62,157 nt of DNA from CAZEAB01 sp964552945 (GCA_964552945.1 CAZKIP010000008.1:1-62157), one strand, 5' to 3'; shown: positions 18,401 through 25,829, counted from the first letter of the stretch. The notes: generated by a model from the letters alone, not told the origin. Numbers and translations are program-made.

Positions 18401-18905
18401 AAACATCACTAATTTCTTCAATAATTTTTCTTCTTTCAACTGAAGACATAGTTACAAAACGGGTGATGTCACCTTGAAGAATGATGTTGTATCCATCTGG
18501 ATTAATTTTTGCTAAGGAAAGCAGGTCAATTATTTCTGTCCTAGTTCTCTTTTTACCATTAATTTTGTATATGCTACTTCCTTTCTTGGTAATAGTTCTG
18601 TTCAGGATAATTTCTTTGGTACCTAGAGGAAATACTTTGTTTTCATTACAGAACTCTATTTCTACAGAACCTGCTACTGCTGGCTTCTTACTTTTTCCTC
18701 CATTGAAGATTAAGTTTGCTGCCTTTTCTGCCCTCATGGACTTTGCAGAGATTCTTCCAAGTACAAAACAGAGTGCATCTCCTATATTGGATTTACCTGA
18801 TCCATTAGGTCCAAGAATGCAATTAAACTCATTGCCAAAAGGGATATCTGTCTTATGTGCAAAGCTTTTGAATCCCTGAATTGTTACTCTTTTTATCTTT
18901 GTCAT
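15414..18905 (-). CDS. smc: Chromosome segregation protein SMC
   Basis: This 1163-residue protein has the full SMC layout. Walker A GPNGSGKS is at residues 32-39, and the first long coiled coil follows. The hinge is around residues 510-660 (FKGVFGTVSQL to SGVMKGGF), and the second coiled coil follows that. The C-terminal head has the ABC signature LSGGEKTLTALSF and Walker B FYILDEIDAALD. It forms a dimeric clamp that organises and segregates the chromosome. Neither ScpA nor ScpB is adjacent. A TATA box (TTTATAAA) lies on the minus strand at about 18935-18942. Confidence 0.96.
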   Translation of the reverse strand: MTKIKRVTIQGFKSFAHKTDIPFGNEFNCILGPNGSGKSNIGDALCFVLGRISAKSMRAEKAANLIFNGGKSKKPAVAGSVEIEFCNENKVFPLGTKEIILNRTITKKGSSIYKINGKKRTRTEIIDLLSLAKINPDGYNIILQGDITRFVTMSSVERRKIIEEISDVSLYEEKKHKALLELNKVEEKLNSADIILKERKVHLRELKKDRDQALKFKELKDKIDSNKATYFHYLIKEKEAIKSKHDTEITKHQEKIDKSDKKINLLKEDIAKNKEKISLLNKEIEQKGEKEQLQVHRELEELKIKIAQDKTRISTLKDEINKIELRKDQLEQETKDLEEKTSTFSQTQKDLQQNIALKKREQQQVEQSIANFKKKNKIESSNELDNEIEEKDKLIDAKQEEVQKVRLRQQELLREKDKIEYQLETIDQKISKVKEIEKENKGQLGELQKHKRNFKDSTLRLNKLLEEDSSYASQLANARRSLVELQEKESKLTARSYSMKASLQNNNAVRSILENKSKFKGVFGTVSQLGEVKKKHAHALETAAGNRMQHIVVDTDGTAADCIRYLKNNKLGSASFIPLNKIRSIKVKDEDKKLLRKNGVLDFAINLVSYNARYAKAFAYVFGNSLVVENIEAAREVGIGKIRMTTIDGNSVEASGVMKGGFASRKNPLSFKERDTMEEIEKISNEVMTQQSVISNIENKRIANEKEISSLRNLKGELEVEIIKLEKTLHLETSDLDLNSNLKKELKNSLNEINQNLSGVQKEIAMINRSLTELKSKKQMIRSKVNELRNPRLLAQLSAFEESKQKCREEILRLESDLKNNKIQIDQMIAPEKEKINEIIKQQQKEHLKFKEEKKNLISIMQQNEKVLKEKEKASKEFYSKYKELFNKREKINNETNKAENEIEAGRDKSRASERELNLISLKNAEVKAKLASLQDEFAKYKNAALLKNKSLPELKHEINRFEVMLAQMSAVNMKALEVYEKVEEEYNKLVVKKDSLSTERTDVLTLMNEIETKKKEHFMKTFNDAKKNFETIFTTLFKKGKAFLELENPKKPFDDGINIKVKITGNRFMDIKSLSGGEKTLTALSFIFAIQEYQPASFYILDEIDAALDKHNAETLSKLIRNYSDQAQYIVISHNDSLISEADTLFGISMNEGVSKVTSLKI

Positions 18906-18993
18906 GTTAGTACTCGGAAGGTTTTATTTTCCGTTTATAAAAGTTACGGATTCAGAGGATTTCATCTGGCTTTTTTAGAAGGTAAAAACTAGT

Positions 18994-19085
18994 ACCGAGA
19001 GACTTTTGTGACGAGAAGTTTTACAGCGCGAGCCAACCAACTGGATTTTTCAGGCTTAACTCCCTTGATACTGCACAGTCCTCGG
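18994..19085 (-). ncRNA. Candidate structured small RNA (about 92 nt)
   Basis: Read on the minus strand, the two ends pair: CCGAG, GACT and GTG near 19085-19074 match CAC, AGTC and CTCGG near 19010-18994. Inside, CTG/CAG and AGC/GCT form a hairpin. A TATA-like sequence (AATTATATATTC, about 19116-19105) lies some 22 bases before the 5' end, and a T-run follows the 3' end. It is not a tRNA or 5S rRNA by eye. Identity unknown. Confidence 0.4.
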
Positions 19086-19141
19086 CAAAAAAAAGAAAAG
19101 AAATAGAATATATAATTTTTTCTTACTACTTGAAAGGCATT

Positions 19142-19885
19142 CTAATCTTCTAAGTCATGTGTGCCAGCAATTTGATCCATTAACTTTCCTTTCTTATCAA
19201 ATAGGGAGAAAGTAATGTGGACTGCGTTCAAATCCTTCCCTGCATCTGGTGAAGCATATGGGAAACCGCCTGGAACATCAATCACTGTTGAGAGAGCTTT
19301 TCCTTTAGTAATACTTTTTAATGTGAACGGAAGAGGAACTTCTTTTTCATATTCGTAACCTTTAACAACCATCATAATCTTGTCAGGTTTAATTGTTCCA
19401 TCTTCATCGTTACTGATTAGGACTTCTAAACTGGTTATTCTTCCCCATGTATCCATCCATTTGTAACCTACCTTTTCAATACCTAAAGTAATGCTTGAAT
19501 AGTCAGAATTAATTATTTTTTCTGGTCCTGAACTTTCTTCTTTTTCAGCAACCTTAACTTCTTCCTTGACAGGTTCCTCTTTCTTCACTTCTTCTTCTTT
19601 AGGTGCTTCTTTAACCGTTTCTTCAACTACCGGTTCTTTAACGGCAGGTTCTTCAGCTAGAGCTTCATCTGCAGTTGAGCTAGCTCCTGTTATTCCCAAG
19701 AAACCCATTGAACCATCTGCCGAAAAGCGTCCTAGAAAGAATATGCCTAATAGCAGTAAAACAATAAGCGAAAATTTGAGAACTTTGCGAGGATTGAGAT
19801 TAAATTTTAAATCAATACTCTTATCAAGGATTTTACCTTTTTCAGTCTTTACATCATCATCATCTGCGAATATATCGTTTGCCAT
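19142..19885 (-). CDS. Membrane-anchored protein with acidic linker, unknown function
   Basis: The 247 residues start with a charged cytoplasmic segment (IFADDDDVKTEKGK) and a single membrane helix at about residues 35-57 (KFSLIVLLLLGIFFLGRF). Then comes a long E/K/P/V-rich linker of about 60 residues, and finally a compact domain of about 120 residues (from NSDYSSITLGIEKVGYKW to AGTHDLED) that is strand-rich and presumably outside the cell. I do not recognise the C-terminal domain. The architecture, with a tether and an external beta domain, is common in DPANN surface proteins. Confidence 0.7.
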   Translation of the reverse strand: MANDIFADDDDVKTEKGKILDKSIDLKFNLNPRKVLKFSLIVLLLLGIFFLGRFSADGSMGFLGITGASSTADEALAEEPAVKEPVVEETVKEAPKEEEVKKEEPVKEEVKVAEKEESSGPEKIINSDYSSITLGIEKVGYKWMDTWGRITSLEVLISNDEDGTIKPDKIMMVVKGYEYEKEVPLPFTLKSITKGKALSTVIDVPGGFPYASPDAGKDLNAVHITFSLFDKKGKLMDQIAGTHDLED

Positions 19886-20152
19886 TTTGAAATTAGAAAA
19901 AACTTTTCATTTATAAATATTTTTATTTTTTACTACTATATTTGTAGTTTTCATTTATTTTCAGAAGTGATTTCTGCCACTTGGACTTTCGAGACAGGTT
20001 TTACAACATTGAAGTTAACCAGCCGGATTCTACAAGCCTAACCTTTTCTTTCGAACCAAGTAGCATTTTCTGGTATTATTTTAGTGTTTTTAAGTATTTC
20101 TATTCTAGAGAGAAGTTCATGCCCACTCCCCACTGGTCAACCAAGGGCAGAG
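19886..20152. other. Intergenic stretch without a recognised gene
   Basis: The first 50 bases hold TATA-like AT tracts (ATTTATAAATATT), which probably serve the membrane-anchored gene on the minus strand. The rest, about 19970-20150, is less AT-rich than its surroundings, with possible local pairing (GTTA...TAAC, GGTT...AACC). I could not fit a tRNA or other known RNA. Confidence 0.5.
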
Positions 20153-20160
20153 TTTATATA
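20153..20160 (+). promoter_or_regulatory. TATA box of the LAGLIDADG gene
   Basis: TTTATATA lies 34 bases before the ATG at 20194. It argues that translation starts there and not at the upstream in-frame TTG at 19981. Confidence 0.5.
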
Positions 20161-20193
20161 TTAAATTTTATCCAAAATATTGACAAAATAAAA

Positions 20194-20955
20194 ATGCATG
20201 GTAAAATTTTCACAGATAATGAGAAATTCTTTCTCTATGAATTGATTGTTCAAGGCAAATCACTTAATCAAATTACAGGAATTATGGGTAGGAGTAAAAG
20301 TACAATATATTATCATTTTAAAAAAATAAAGGGTAGGTCTTTTTATCCAGTAAATGTTTGTTTGGATAATCTTGAGTTAGTTGGGGAGTTTATGGGTTTA
20401 TTTGCTGGTGATGGTTCGTTTTATAAAATGCCTAACTATAAATACAATGTTCGTTTACATTTTAACACAAAAGAAGTTGATTATGTTAAAAACCTTATTC
20501 AAGAAGTATTATTTAAACTATTTAATAAAAAACCCAGGATTTACACTCAGAATAATGGTTTAAATCTTTCTTATTATTCAAGGGACATTTATAAATTTAT
20601 TACTCAATTTTTGTATTGGGATATGCTTGAAGCTAAAACTTACTCAGTTAAATTAAGAAATAAAAATCATTCTGTTATTTTTATGATTGGATTTATTAGG
20701 GGTTCTTTAGATAGTGATGGGCATTTATCTCCAAATAAGATTGTGTTCTCAACAGTTTCCACTGGACTTAAAGATGATATCTCTAGGTGCTTAGATTCTC
20801 TCAAGTTTTCACATACTATTCGACTATATAAAGACAAGAGACAAAATCGTAAGGCAATTTATCACATTTCTCTCTTTAAAAAAGATTTTAGTAGATTTTA
20901 TAGTATAATAAAACCAAGAAATGTGAAGGGTATGCACCGGCCGGGATTCGAATAA
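20194..20955 (+). CDS. LAGLIDADG-family homing endonuclease, with N-terminal HTH
   Basis: The 253 residues open with a helix-turn-helix-like segment (SLNQITGIMGRSKSTIYYHFKK). Two LAGLIDADG motifs follow: LVGEFMGLFAGDGSF and MIGFIRGSLDSDGHL, each ending in the catalytic acidic residue. Two motifs in one chain means it acts as a monomer. I chose ATG 20194 because a TATA box is correctly placed; an in-frame TTG at 19981 would add 71 residues with no family similarity. The last eight codons overlap the 3' end of the tRNA-Gly gene on the other strand. It is free-standing, not inside an intron or intein. Confidence 0.8.
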   Translation: MHGKIFTDNEKFFLYELIVQGKSLNQITGIMGRSKSTIYYHFKKIKGRSFYPVNVCLDNLELVGEFMGLFAGDGSFYKMPNYKYNVRLHFNTKEVDYVKNLIQEVLFKLFNKKPRIYTQNNGLNLSYYSRDIYKFITQFLYWDMLEAKTYSVKLRNKNHSVIFMIGFIRGSLDSDGHLSPNKIVFSTVSTGLKDDISRCLDSLKFSHTIRLYKDKRQNRKAIYHISLFKKDFSRFYSIIKPRNVKGMHRPGFE

Positions 20956-20980
20956 CCGAACGCCACCCTTCAAAGCGTTT
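20953..20980 (-). other. tRNA-Gly intron 2 (T arm, 53/54)
   Basis: Insert of 28 nt between T-stem strand CCGGG and loop TTCGAAT. Inside it AACGC and GCGTT can pair. Its removal restores a five-pair T stem and a seven-base loop. The position is non-canonical and differs from the T-loop intron of tRNA-Lys. Confidence 0.78.
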
Positions 20981-20995
20981 CCCGGATCAAAGGCT

Positions 20996-21020
20996 CCCTT
21001 CAAAAGGAACCATCCCAATA
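20996..21020 (-). other. tRNA-Gly intron 1 (anticodon loop, 37/38)
   Basis: Insert of 25 nt after CTTCCA in the anticodon loop, the canonical archaeal position. Its removal restores the seven-base loop and the five-pair stem. Confidence 0.82.
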
Positions 21021-21117
21021 TGGAAGGCCTCTATCCTAGCCATTAGACTACCGGTGCAGTATGTTAAGATTCTTCATAAGGTCTTTATTAACTTTTTGGT
21101 AAATTAGGATACGTTGG

Positions 21118-21227
21118 GAATATAGAAAATATGTATACTAGGGCACAGCACTTATTATGGGCTCACTTCGTTCTCCATGTGCCTCGGCAAGCCAGGGCGC
21201 CAGTATACAAAAATCCTATATTCCAGA
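21118..21227 (-). ncRNA. GTATAC hairpin element, copy A
   Basis: GGAATATAG and CTATATTCC form the outer stem. GTATACT and AGTATAC form a second stem, separated from the outer one by AT-rich internal loops. Inside, a GCAC/GTGC stem, a TTATT bulge and an ATGG/CCAT hairpin follow. A second copy with the same layout and compensatory changes is at 33507-33613. Strand is inferred: both copies are co-directional with the neighbouring stable RNA gene on the minus strand (here tRNA-Gly downstream). Function unknown. Confidence 0.55.
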
Positions 21228-21239
21228 TAAATCTAAGAA

Positions 21240-22427
21240 TTAAATAACTTCTTCTTCTCTCAATAAAGCTAACTCTTCATTAGTTTTACCTAGAAATCCT
21301 TGCAGAACTTCAGTAGTATGCTGCCCTAATAATGGACTTGGTTCTTCAACCTTTATTTTAGTTTTAGAAAATTGTAAAGGGAAATTAGGTACACTCATCT
21401 CTCCAATAGTAGGATGCATTACTTTGGTTATCATATCCCTTGAAATAACATGGGGATCTTGGACCATTTCTTCCACATTATATACAGGCCCACAAGGAAT
21501 CCCTGCTCCTTGAAGTAGTTCACACCATTCTTTTACTATTTTATTTCCAAAGATTTCTGTAAGCATTCCCTCTAGAATTTTATGATTCTCAACCCTTTTA
21601 TCATTAGTTAAAAAACGTTCATCTTCTATCAACTCTGGAATTCCAAGGGTGTTGCACAAACTTTTCCATAAATTGTTATTACCACAAGCAACTACCAAAA
21701 AGCTATCCTTGGCTTTGAAAAATTGAAAAGGAACAATGGAAGGATGTTGAGAACCAATGGGGACTGGAGCAATTCTATTGTTGTAATACCTTGAAATAGC
21801 ATTTTCAAGTAAAGCTATGGAACAATCAAGCATTGAAACGTCTATATGTTGTCCTACTCCTGTTCTTTTAGTTTGATTTACCGCAGCAAGAATTCCAATA
21901 ACACAATAAAGGGCGGAACTTAAATCGCTTATTGAGGAACCTACTCTAAGTGGATCACCTCCTTTTGGACCAGTAATACTTGCTAGACCGCTCATTGCTT
22001 GAATTAACACATCATAAGCTGGCCTCTCAGAATAAAGCCCAGATTGACCAAAACCAGATAATGAAGCATAAATTATATGGGGACTTTCTTTTTTTATACT
22101 TTCATAGTCTAAATTAAATTTTTTCATACTTCCTGGGCGGAAGTTTTCTAGAATAATATCGCATCTTTTTGCCAATTCTCTAACTAATGCTTGACCTTTT
22201 GGCTTTCTTAAATCGATTGTTAAACTTTTTTTACCTCTATTAACACTGGCATAATAAAGGCTTTCTCCATTTTTGAAAGGACCAAAACCTCTTGCTTCAT
22301 CTCCTTTTTTAGGTAATTCTACTTTAATAACTTCGGCACCTAAATCAGATAGTATTGTAGAAGCGAATGGTCCTGAGAGAACTCTACTCAAATCCAACAC
22401 CTTAATCCCTTTTAATAGTTTATCCAT
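21240..22427 (-). CDS. CaiB/BaiF family (family III) CoA-transferase
   Basis: This 395-residue protein matches family III CoA-transferases throughout: VLDLSRVLSGPFAS at the N-terminus, the VKVELPKKGDEAR and LYYASVNRGKKS blocks, RPGSMKKFNLDY, and the catalytic aspartate D139 in AYDVLIQAMSG. The family moves CoA between organic acids and forms interlocked dimers. The substrate cannot be told. No partner enzyme of a degradation pathway is nearby, which is odd for an otherwise enzyme-poor region and suggests lateral acquisition. Confidence 0.9.
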   Translation of the reverse strand: MDKLLKGIKVLDLSRVLSGPFASTILSDLGAEVIKVELPKKGDEARGFGPFKNGESLYYASVNRGKKSLTIDLRKPKGQALVRELAKRCDIILENFRPGSMKKFNLDYESIKKESPHIIYASLSGFGQSGLYSERPAYDVLIQAMSGLASITGPKGGDPLRVGSSISDLSSALYCVIGILAAVNQTKRTGVGQHIDVSMLDCSIALLENAISRYYNNRIAPVPIGSQHPSIVPFQFFKAKDSFLVVACGNNNLWKSLCNTLGIPELIEDERFLTNDKRVENHKILEGMLTEIFGNKIVKEWCELLQGAGIPCGPVYNVEEMVQDPHVISRDMITKVMHPTIGEMSVPNFPLQFSKTKIKVEEPSPLLGQHTTEVLQGFLGKTNEELALLREEEVI

Positions 22428-22531
22428 GAGTCTTTTTGAGGATTTTGGTTGCTATTTAAATATTGTTAATCTTTGTTTTTAGAGAGATTAAGGACGAAAT
22501 ATTTTTAAACAAGATTATTATTTGACCTTGT

Positions 22532-23044
22532 ATGGAAGAAATTGTAGGACAACTATGTCAGTTCTGTGGCAAGAAAGAATTGAAGTTGAAAGAAGATGAA
22601 GTTGAAATCCCATACTTTGGGTTGGTATATGTTCTTTCAATGAGCTGTGGAGCTTGTGGTTATAAGAAATCTGATGTAGAACCTGCTGAACATAAAGAAC
22701 CTTCTAAATATACTTTTGAAGTTACTTCTGAAGACGATTTAAACGTAAAAATTGTTAAATCAAGTGAAGCTAAAGTTAAAATCCCTCACGTTATAACTAT
22801 CGATCCTGGACCAGCTACCAGTGGATATATTACAAATGTGGAAGGTCTTTTAGAAAGGGTAAAGAACGTCATTCAAGCTACTGCAGAATCTGAAGATGAC
22901 CCTTCAACAAAGAAGAAAGCTAAAAATATCATTAAGAAATTGAATAAAGTTCTTGTTGGAAGGGAAAAATTAAAAATTATTGTTGAAGATCCAACTGGAA
23001 ATAGTATCATTGTTTCTGATAAAGCAACTAAGGGAAAGTTATAA
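22532..23044 (+). CDS. ZPR1-type zinc finger protein
   Basis: This 170-residue protein has a single ZPR1 unit. It begins with C-x2-C (QLCQFCGKKEL) and a second pair, SCGACGYKKSD, followed by the beta-rich domain with HVITIDPGPATSGYITNVEGLL, a characteristic ZPR1 block. Eukaryotic ZPR1 has two such units and binds eEF1A; archaeal single-unit forms are known but poorly studied. The next gene begins two bases after its stop. Confidence 0.88.
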   Translation: MEEIVGQLCQFCGKKELKLKEDEVEIPYFGLVYVLSMSCGACGYKKSDVEPAEHKEPSKYTFEVTSEDDLNVKIVKSSEAKVKIPHVITIDPGPATSGYITNVEGLLERVKNVIQATAESEDDPSTKKKAKNIIKKLNKVLVGREKLKIIVEDPTGNSIIVSDKATKGKL

Positions 23045-23045
23045 A

Positions 23046-23369
23046 TTGTCTAATTCAATCGATGAAATAGTTATCAACGACATTTCTCATCATTTAAGTC
23101 CTTTAAAAGGTTTACAAATTAAAATAGATTTGAAAGTTGAAGGACCTGGAACATATCCTTTATTTGATGGTAGAACTTATACAGATTTCACTCCATTTTC
23201 TTGTTTCTGTTCTGAAGAGGTGGAGTTAAAAGAAGGGGAAAGTTTGGTTCGGGCAATGGTTTCTTATGGGAAAAATTCATTGGCAGTATTTGAATACGAT
23301 TTACATAAGGTAGATTCAGAATGGAAAATTTATAGTCTTAGTGTCGTTCTTGGAAAGAAAGAGGAATGA
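23046..23369 (+). CDS. Conserved-looking protein of unknown function
   Basis: This protein has about 108 residues. The preferred start is TTG 23046, two bases after the ZPR1 stop, since longer versions run inside the ZPR1 gene. Visible segments are LKGLQIKIDLKVEGPGTYP, FTPFSCFCSEEVELKEGESL and a C-terminal EWKIYSLSVVLGK, predicted to be mainly strands. No family recognised. Its position suggests an operon with the ZPR1-like gene. It converges on the Zn-ribbon gene. Confidence 0.6.
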   Translation: MSNSIDEIVINDISHHLSPLKGLQIKIDLKVEGPGTYPLFDGRTYTDFTPFSCFCSEEVELKEGESLVRAMVSYGKNSLAVFEYDLHKVDSEWKIYSLSVVLGKKEE

Positions 23370-23747
23370 TTATTTCTTTTTATTAGAAAAAGCTTGTGAC
23401 AAATCTACAATATATTTTCCTTCTTCTAATTTAACAATTAAAGGATCTTTTTTAAATAAATGAACTAAGTCCAGTTCATACTTTCCTGGTTTCATAACTC
23501 TGATTGCTTCAATATCTAAAATAACAGGTTTGTCGGGATCATCATTTTTTATATGTAAAATTTCAGAAATATCTTTTTCAATATTCTTTTTATCATCTTC
23601 AGTAAGAGAACTTGCTAAAACTTTTCCTTCTTGAATTGCTTTCTTTTTAATAAAGAAGAAAAGTCTTGCTCCACAATCACATCCTTTAAGAATTTCTTTT
23701 GCACCATCTGGATACAAAGTATTGCAACGAACGCATTGATGAGGCAT
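23370..23747 (-). CDS. Zn-ribbon protein of the archaeal DUF2072 type
   Basis: This 125-residue protein starts MPHQCVRCNTLYPDGAKEILKG with a second pair in CDCGARLFFF, so it has a four-cysteine zinc ribbon. A charged region and a strand-rich tail (PGKYELDLVHLF, EGKYIVDLSQAF) follow. This is the archaeal Zn-ribbon family that travels with an Era-like GTPase and a DUF2073 protein, both of which are directly upstream here on the same strand. The cluster's function is not established. Confidence 0.82.
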   Translation of the reverse strand: MPHQCVRCNTLYPDGAKEILKGCDCGARLFFFIKKKAIQEGKVLASSLTEDDKKNIEKDISEILHIKNDDPDKPVILDIEAIRVMKPGKYELDLVHLFKKDPLIVKLEEGKYIVDLSQAFSNKKK

Positions 23748-23758
23748 GTTTCTTTAGA

Positions 23759-24169
23759 TTATCTCCTTTTCTTTTTCCTATATCGACGAGTTTTTTGAGC
23801 CGCTAAATCTTTTGTATAAAGCTCAATTTTGTCAGGATTTTGTTCAATTTTTTTAACTACAGATGCTGGACCAATAATGGTCATTCCTTGCCTATCTCCC
23901 AAAAGAAGATTTGCAAATGTTCCTCTAATTTTTTGTAAAGCATCTTGTTTATCTTTGTTTGGATAAATTACGCTTAATTCAATTCCTTTAAACTTTGAAC
24001 TAATCTCTTCCATGGTAATTTCAATTAAATCTGCTTCTTCTTGTTTTTTGAGTCTTCCTTCCATTAAAATAATTCTTTCATCCTTAACTATTTTTAGAAG
24101 TTTATTAACTCGCTTCGCTGGAGTTAGATTTTCTATGTCCTGATACGGAATAAATTGAAAAGTGACCAT
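23759..24169 (-). CDS. DUF2073 family protein
   Basis: This 136-residue protein carries LTPAKRVNKLLKIVKDERIILMEGRLKKQEEADLI-type sequence (start near residue 15) and a GIELSVIYP strand. LLLGDRQGMTIIGPASVVKKI comes near the end, then a strongly basic tail (RRYRKKKRR). It fits the archaeal DUF2073 family, which is regularly found between an Era-like GTPase and a Zn-ribbon protein, as here. The basic tail suggests RNA or ribosome contact. Confidence 0.8.
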   Translation of the reverse strand: MVTFQFIPYQDIENLTPAKRVNKLLKIVKDERIILMEGRLKKQEEADLIEITMEEISSKFKGIELSVIYPNKDKQDALQKIRGTFANLLLGDRQGMTIIGPASVVKKIEQNPDKIELYTKDLAAQKTRRYRKKKRR

Positions 24170-24252
24170 GTTTATACCTCTTTGTTATTAGTGTTTTTAG
24201 TATTTTTTTGTTGTTTTTAAATGTTTAGTTTATTCCTCGCGGGATTTTTGTT

Positions 24253-24888
24253 TTATTTGGCGACTTTAAACAATTGCTCATAAAAAGATTCAATGTTTTT
24301 TCCATACTTAGCAGAAATACCTACAACTTCATATTGAGGAAAAGCTGCTTTTACCAGTTCAATGTTTGATTTTTTCAAATCTATTTTGTTGGCTGCAACT
24401 AAAACTGGAATTTTTCTTGCTTGTAAATTTCCAATAATTGTAATGTTTACTTGAGAATAAGGGTCTTTAGTTGAATCGAGAACCACCACCACTGAATCCA
24501 TATCATCTAACCATTTAATGGAATCAATAACTCCTTTTGTAGCTTCCTTCGCTCTCTTTTTAGCTTGAGTTTTCTTCATTCCTCTTTTAATGAAATCTTC
24601 ATAATCTATTTTTGTAGCAATACCAGGTGTATCAACCAAGGAGAAAGTTAATTCTTTACCTTTTTCGTTTTTTATGGTAACTTGTTCTTTAATTTTAATT
24701 TCTCTAGTTTCGTGAGCAATGTGGGATGTCGAGGACATTTCCTCTCCTAGCCAATCAACACATACTCTGTTAGCTAGAGTTGATTTCCCTCCATTTGGAG
24801 GACCATATAAACCTAATTTGACGTGACTTTTACGGCCAAAAGGGTTAAATTTTAGTTTACTAAATAGGTTTTTAAAGAACTCTTTCAC
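24253..24888 (-). CDS. Era/Obg-like GTP-binding protein
   Basis: The 211 residues contain the full GTPase set: G1 GPPNGGKST, G3 VDTPG, G4 NKIDL and G5 SAK. GTG 24888 is the likely start. A longer reading to 25008 exists, but the sequence upstream of the GTG has no family similarity, and GGGTG lies about 8 bases before it. It is the first gene of the three-gene cluster with DUF2073 and the Zn-ribbon protein, which is conserved in archaea. A ribosome-assembly role is often assumed for Era-like proteins but cannot be shown here. Confidence 0.85.
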   Translation of the reverse strand: MKEFFKNLFSKLKFNPFGRKSHVKLGLYGPPNGGKSTLANRVCVDWLGEEMSSTSHIAHETREIKIKEQVTIKNEKGKELTFSLVDTPGIATKIDYEDFIKRGMKKTQAKKRAKEATKGVIDSIKWLDDMDSVVVVLDSTKDPYSQVNITIIGNLQARKIPVLVAANKIDLKKSNIELVKAAFPQYEVVGISAKYGKNIESFYEQLFKVAK

Positions 24889-25032
24889 TATATAACACCC
24901 CTCATATGAATCAGAAGAAAGTAACTGCTTATTAAAGATTTTGGTAGTGGAGTTGTTAAGATGGTTTTTTTTGGTGAGTTGTAGTAAAAAGTGAAGGGTG
25001 TTTAGCATTCATCTTTTACTCTTTTCCAAATC

Positions 25033-25776
25033 TCATCTTGCTTGGCTCCATAGAAATTCAAACAAAATGCGCTTATCATCAGCTAAGGATTTATCTTTTA
25101 TTATCACACAAATTATCTCTCCTTTTTGTAATTTAATCAATGCTACCTTATCAGCATAAATGAATGTAACAGAATTAATATCAAGTCCTTTTAGGCTTCT
25201 GGTTGTCCTATTCTCATATTTATCTCGTTTCTTTAGCTGCTCTGTAGATTTGGAACTTTCTTGAATAACTCTTGCTGTAACTCCATGAGGCTTCTTTTTC
25301 TTAATATAATGGGGGAAATAGTATCCAAACACTTTGAATATCTTGGAAGTAGAAATAACATCTGTATGAGCGCCCATCTCTAGAATATCTTCTAATATCA
25401 TTTTTACTGAATGCTGGCCTTCAAACACCTGCACTATTGGCTTTTCAACAATTTTCTTTTGCAATAATTGTAATTCTGGTAAAACTGTTTTTATCTTTAT
25501 TTTCTTATCTTCTAACATAGTAATTAATTTTCTAGGTTCAATAACTTCAAAATTCGTTGTTTTTTCTTTAACCACTTTTGATGCAATCCCTTTTTCAAGA
25601 AACACTTTCAAGATATCATAAGTTGTAGATCTATTGATATCTGCTTTGTTTGCTATATCATTTGCAGTACTTGTTCCAAGCTCTAATGAGGCAAGATAAA
25701 TTCTCTGTTCTTTAGAGGATAAACCAAAAGATGAAAGTGCATCACATATAGTTATTTTAGACATGCTTTTTTTCAA
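25033..25776 (-). CDS. TrmB-family transcriptional regulator
   Basis: The 247 residues start with a winged helix (LGLSSKEQRIYLASLELGTSTANDIANKA onwards, about residues 17-80) followed by a coiled segment. The C-terminal sensor region of the TrmB type (QVFEGQHSVKMILEDIL onward) lacks the sugar-binding extension. TrmB proteins control transport and metabolism genes. The gene is divergent from the AlaE-like membrane protein, with 76 bases between them, so that gene is the obvious candidate target. Confidence 0.82.
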   Translation of the reverse strand: MKKSMSKITICDALSSFGLSSKEQRIYLASLELGTSTANDIANKADINRSTTYDILKVFLEKGIASKVVKEKTTNFEVIEPRKLITMLEDKKIKIKTVLPELQLLQKKIVEKPIVQVFEGQHSVKMILEDILEMGAHTDVISTSKIFKVFGYYFPHYIKKKKPHGVTARVIQESSKSTEQLKKRDKYENRTTRSLKGLDINSVTFIYADKVALIKLQKGEIICVIIKDKSLADDKRILFEFLWSQAR

Positions 25777-25801
25777 TTAATTCTACATATTTAAATCTGT
25801 C

Positions 25802-25829
25802 GGTTTTTTTAACCAACAACAATTTATAA
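25802..25829 (+). promoter_or_regulatory. Candidate operator and TATA box between the TrmB-type and AlaE-like genes
   Basis: GGTT (25802-25805) and AACC (25811-25814) form a short inverted repeat eight bases before the TATA box AATTTATAAG (about 25821-25830). The ATG at 25853 lies about 24-31 bases after the TATA box, which implies a leaderless mRNA. Confidence 0.4.

Larger units (their letters stand above)
20933..21057 (-). tRNA. tRNA-Gly(UCC) with two introns
   Basis: Read on the minus strand: acceptor GCACCGG (21057-21051) pairs with CCGGTGC (20940-20934), and the discriminator is A20933. The D arm is GTCT/GGAT. The anticodon stem is GAGGC (21031-21027) with GCCTT (20994-20990), and the loop CTTCCA gives anticodon UCC. 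The T stem is CCGGG (20985-20981) with CCCGG (20945-20941), around TTCGAAT. Two inserts must be removed: 25 nt at 37/38 and 28 nt between T-stem base 53 and T-loop base 54. The remaining 72 nt is a standard archaeal tRNA-Gly. CCA is not encoded. Confidence 0.9.

Noticed and set aside
18994..19085. 5S rRNA or tRNA as the identity of the small RNA
   Set aside because: A GTTAAGC stretch recalls 5S rRNA, but the length, the missing loop sequences and the lack of a T loop exclude both.
19970..20152. Degenerate tRNA upstream of the LAGLIDADG gene
   Set aside because: Short pairings exist, but no acceptor/T-arm combination could be fitted on either strand, even allowing introns.
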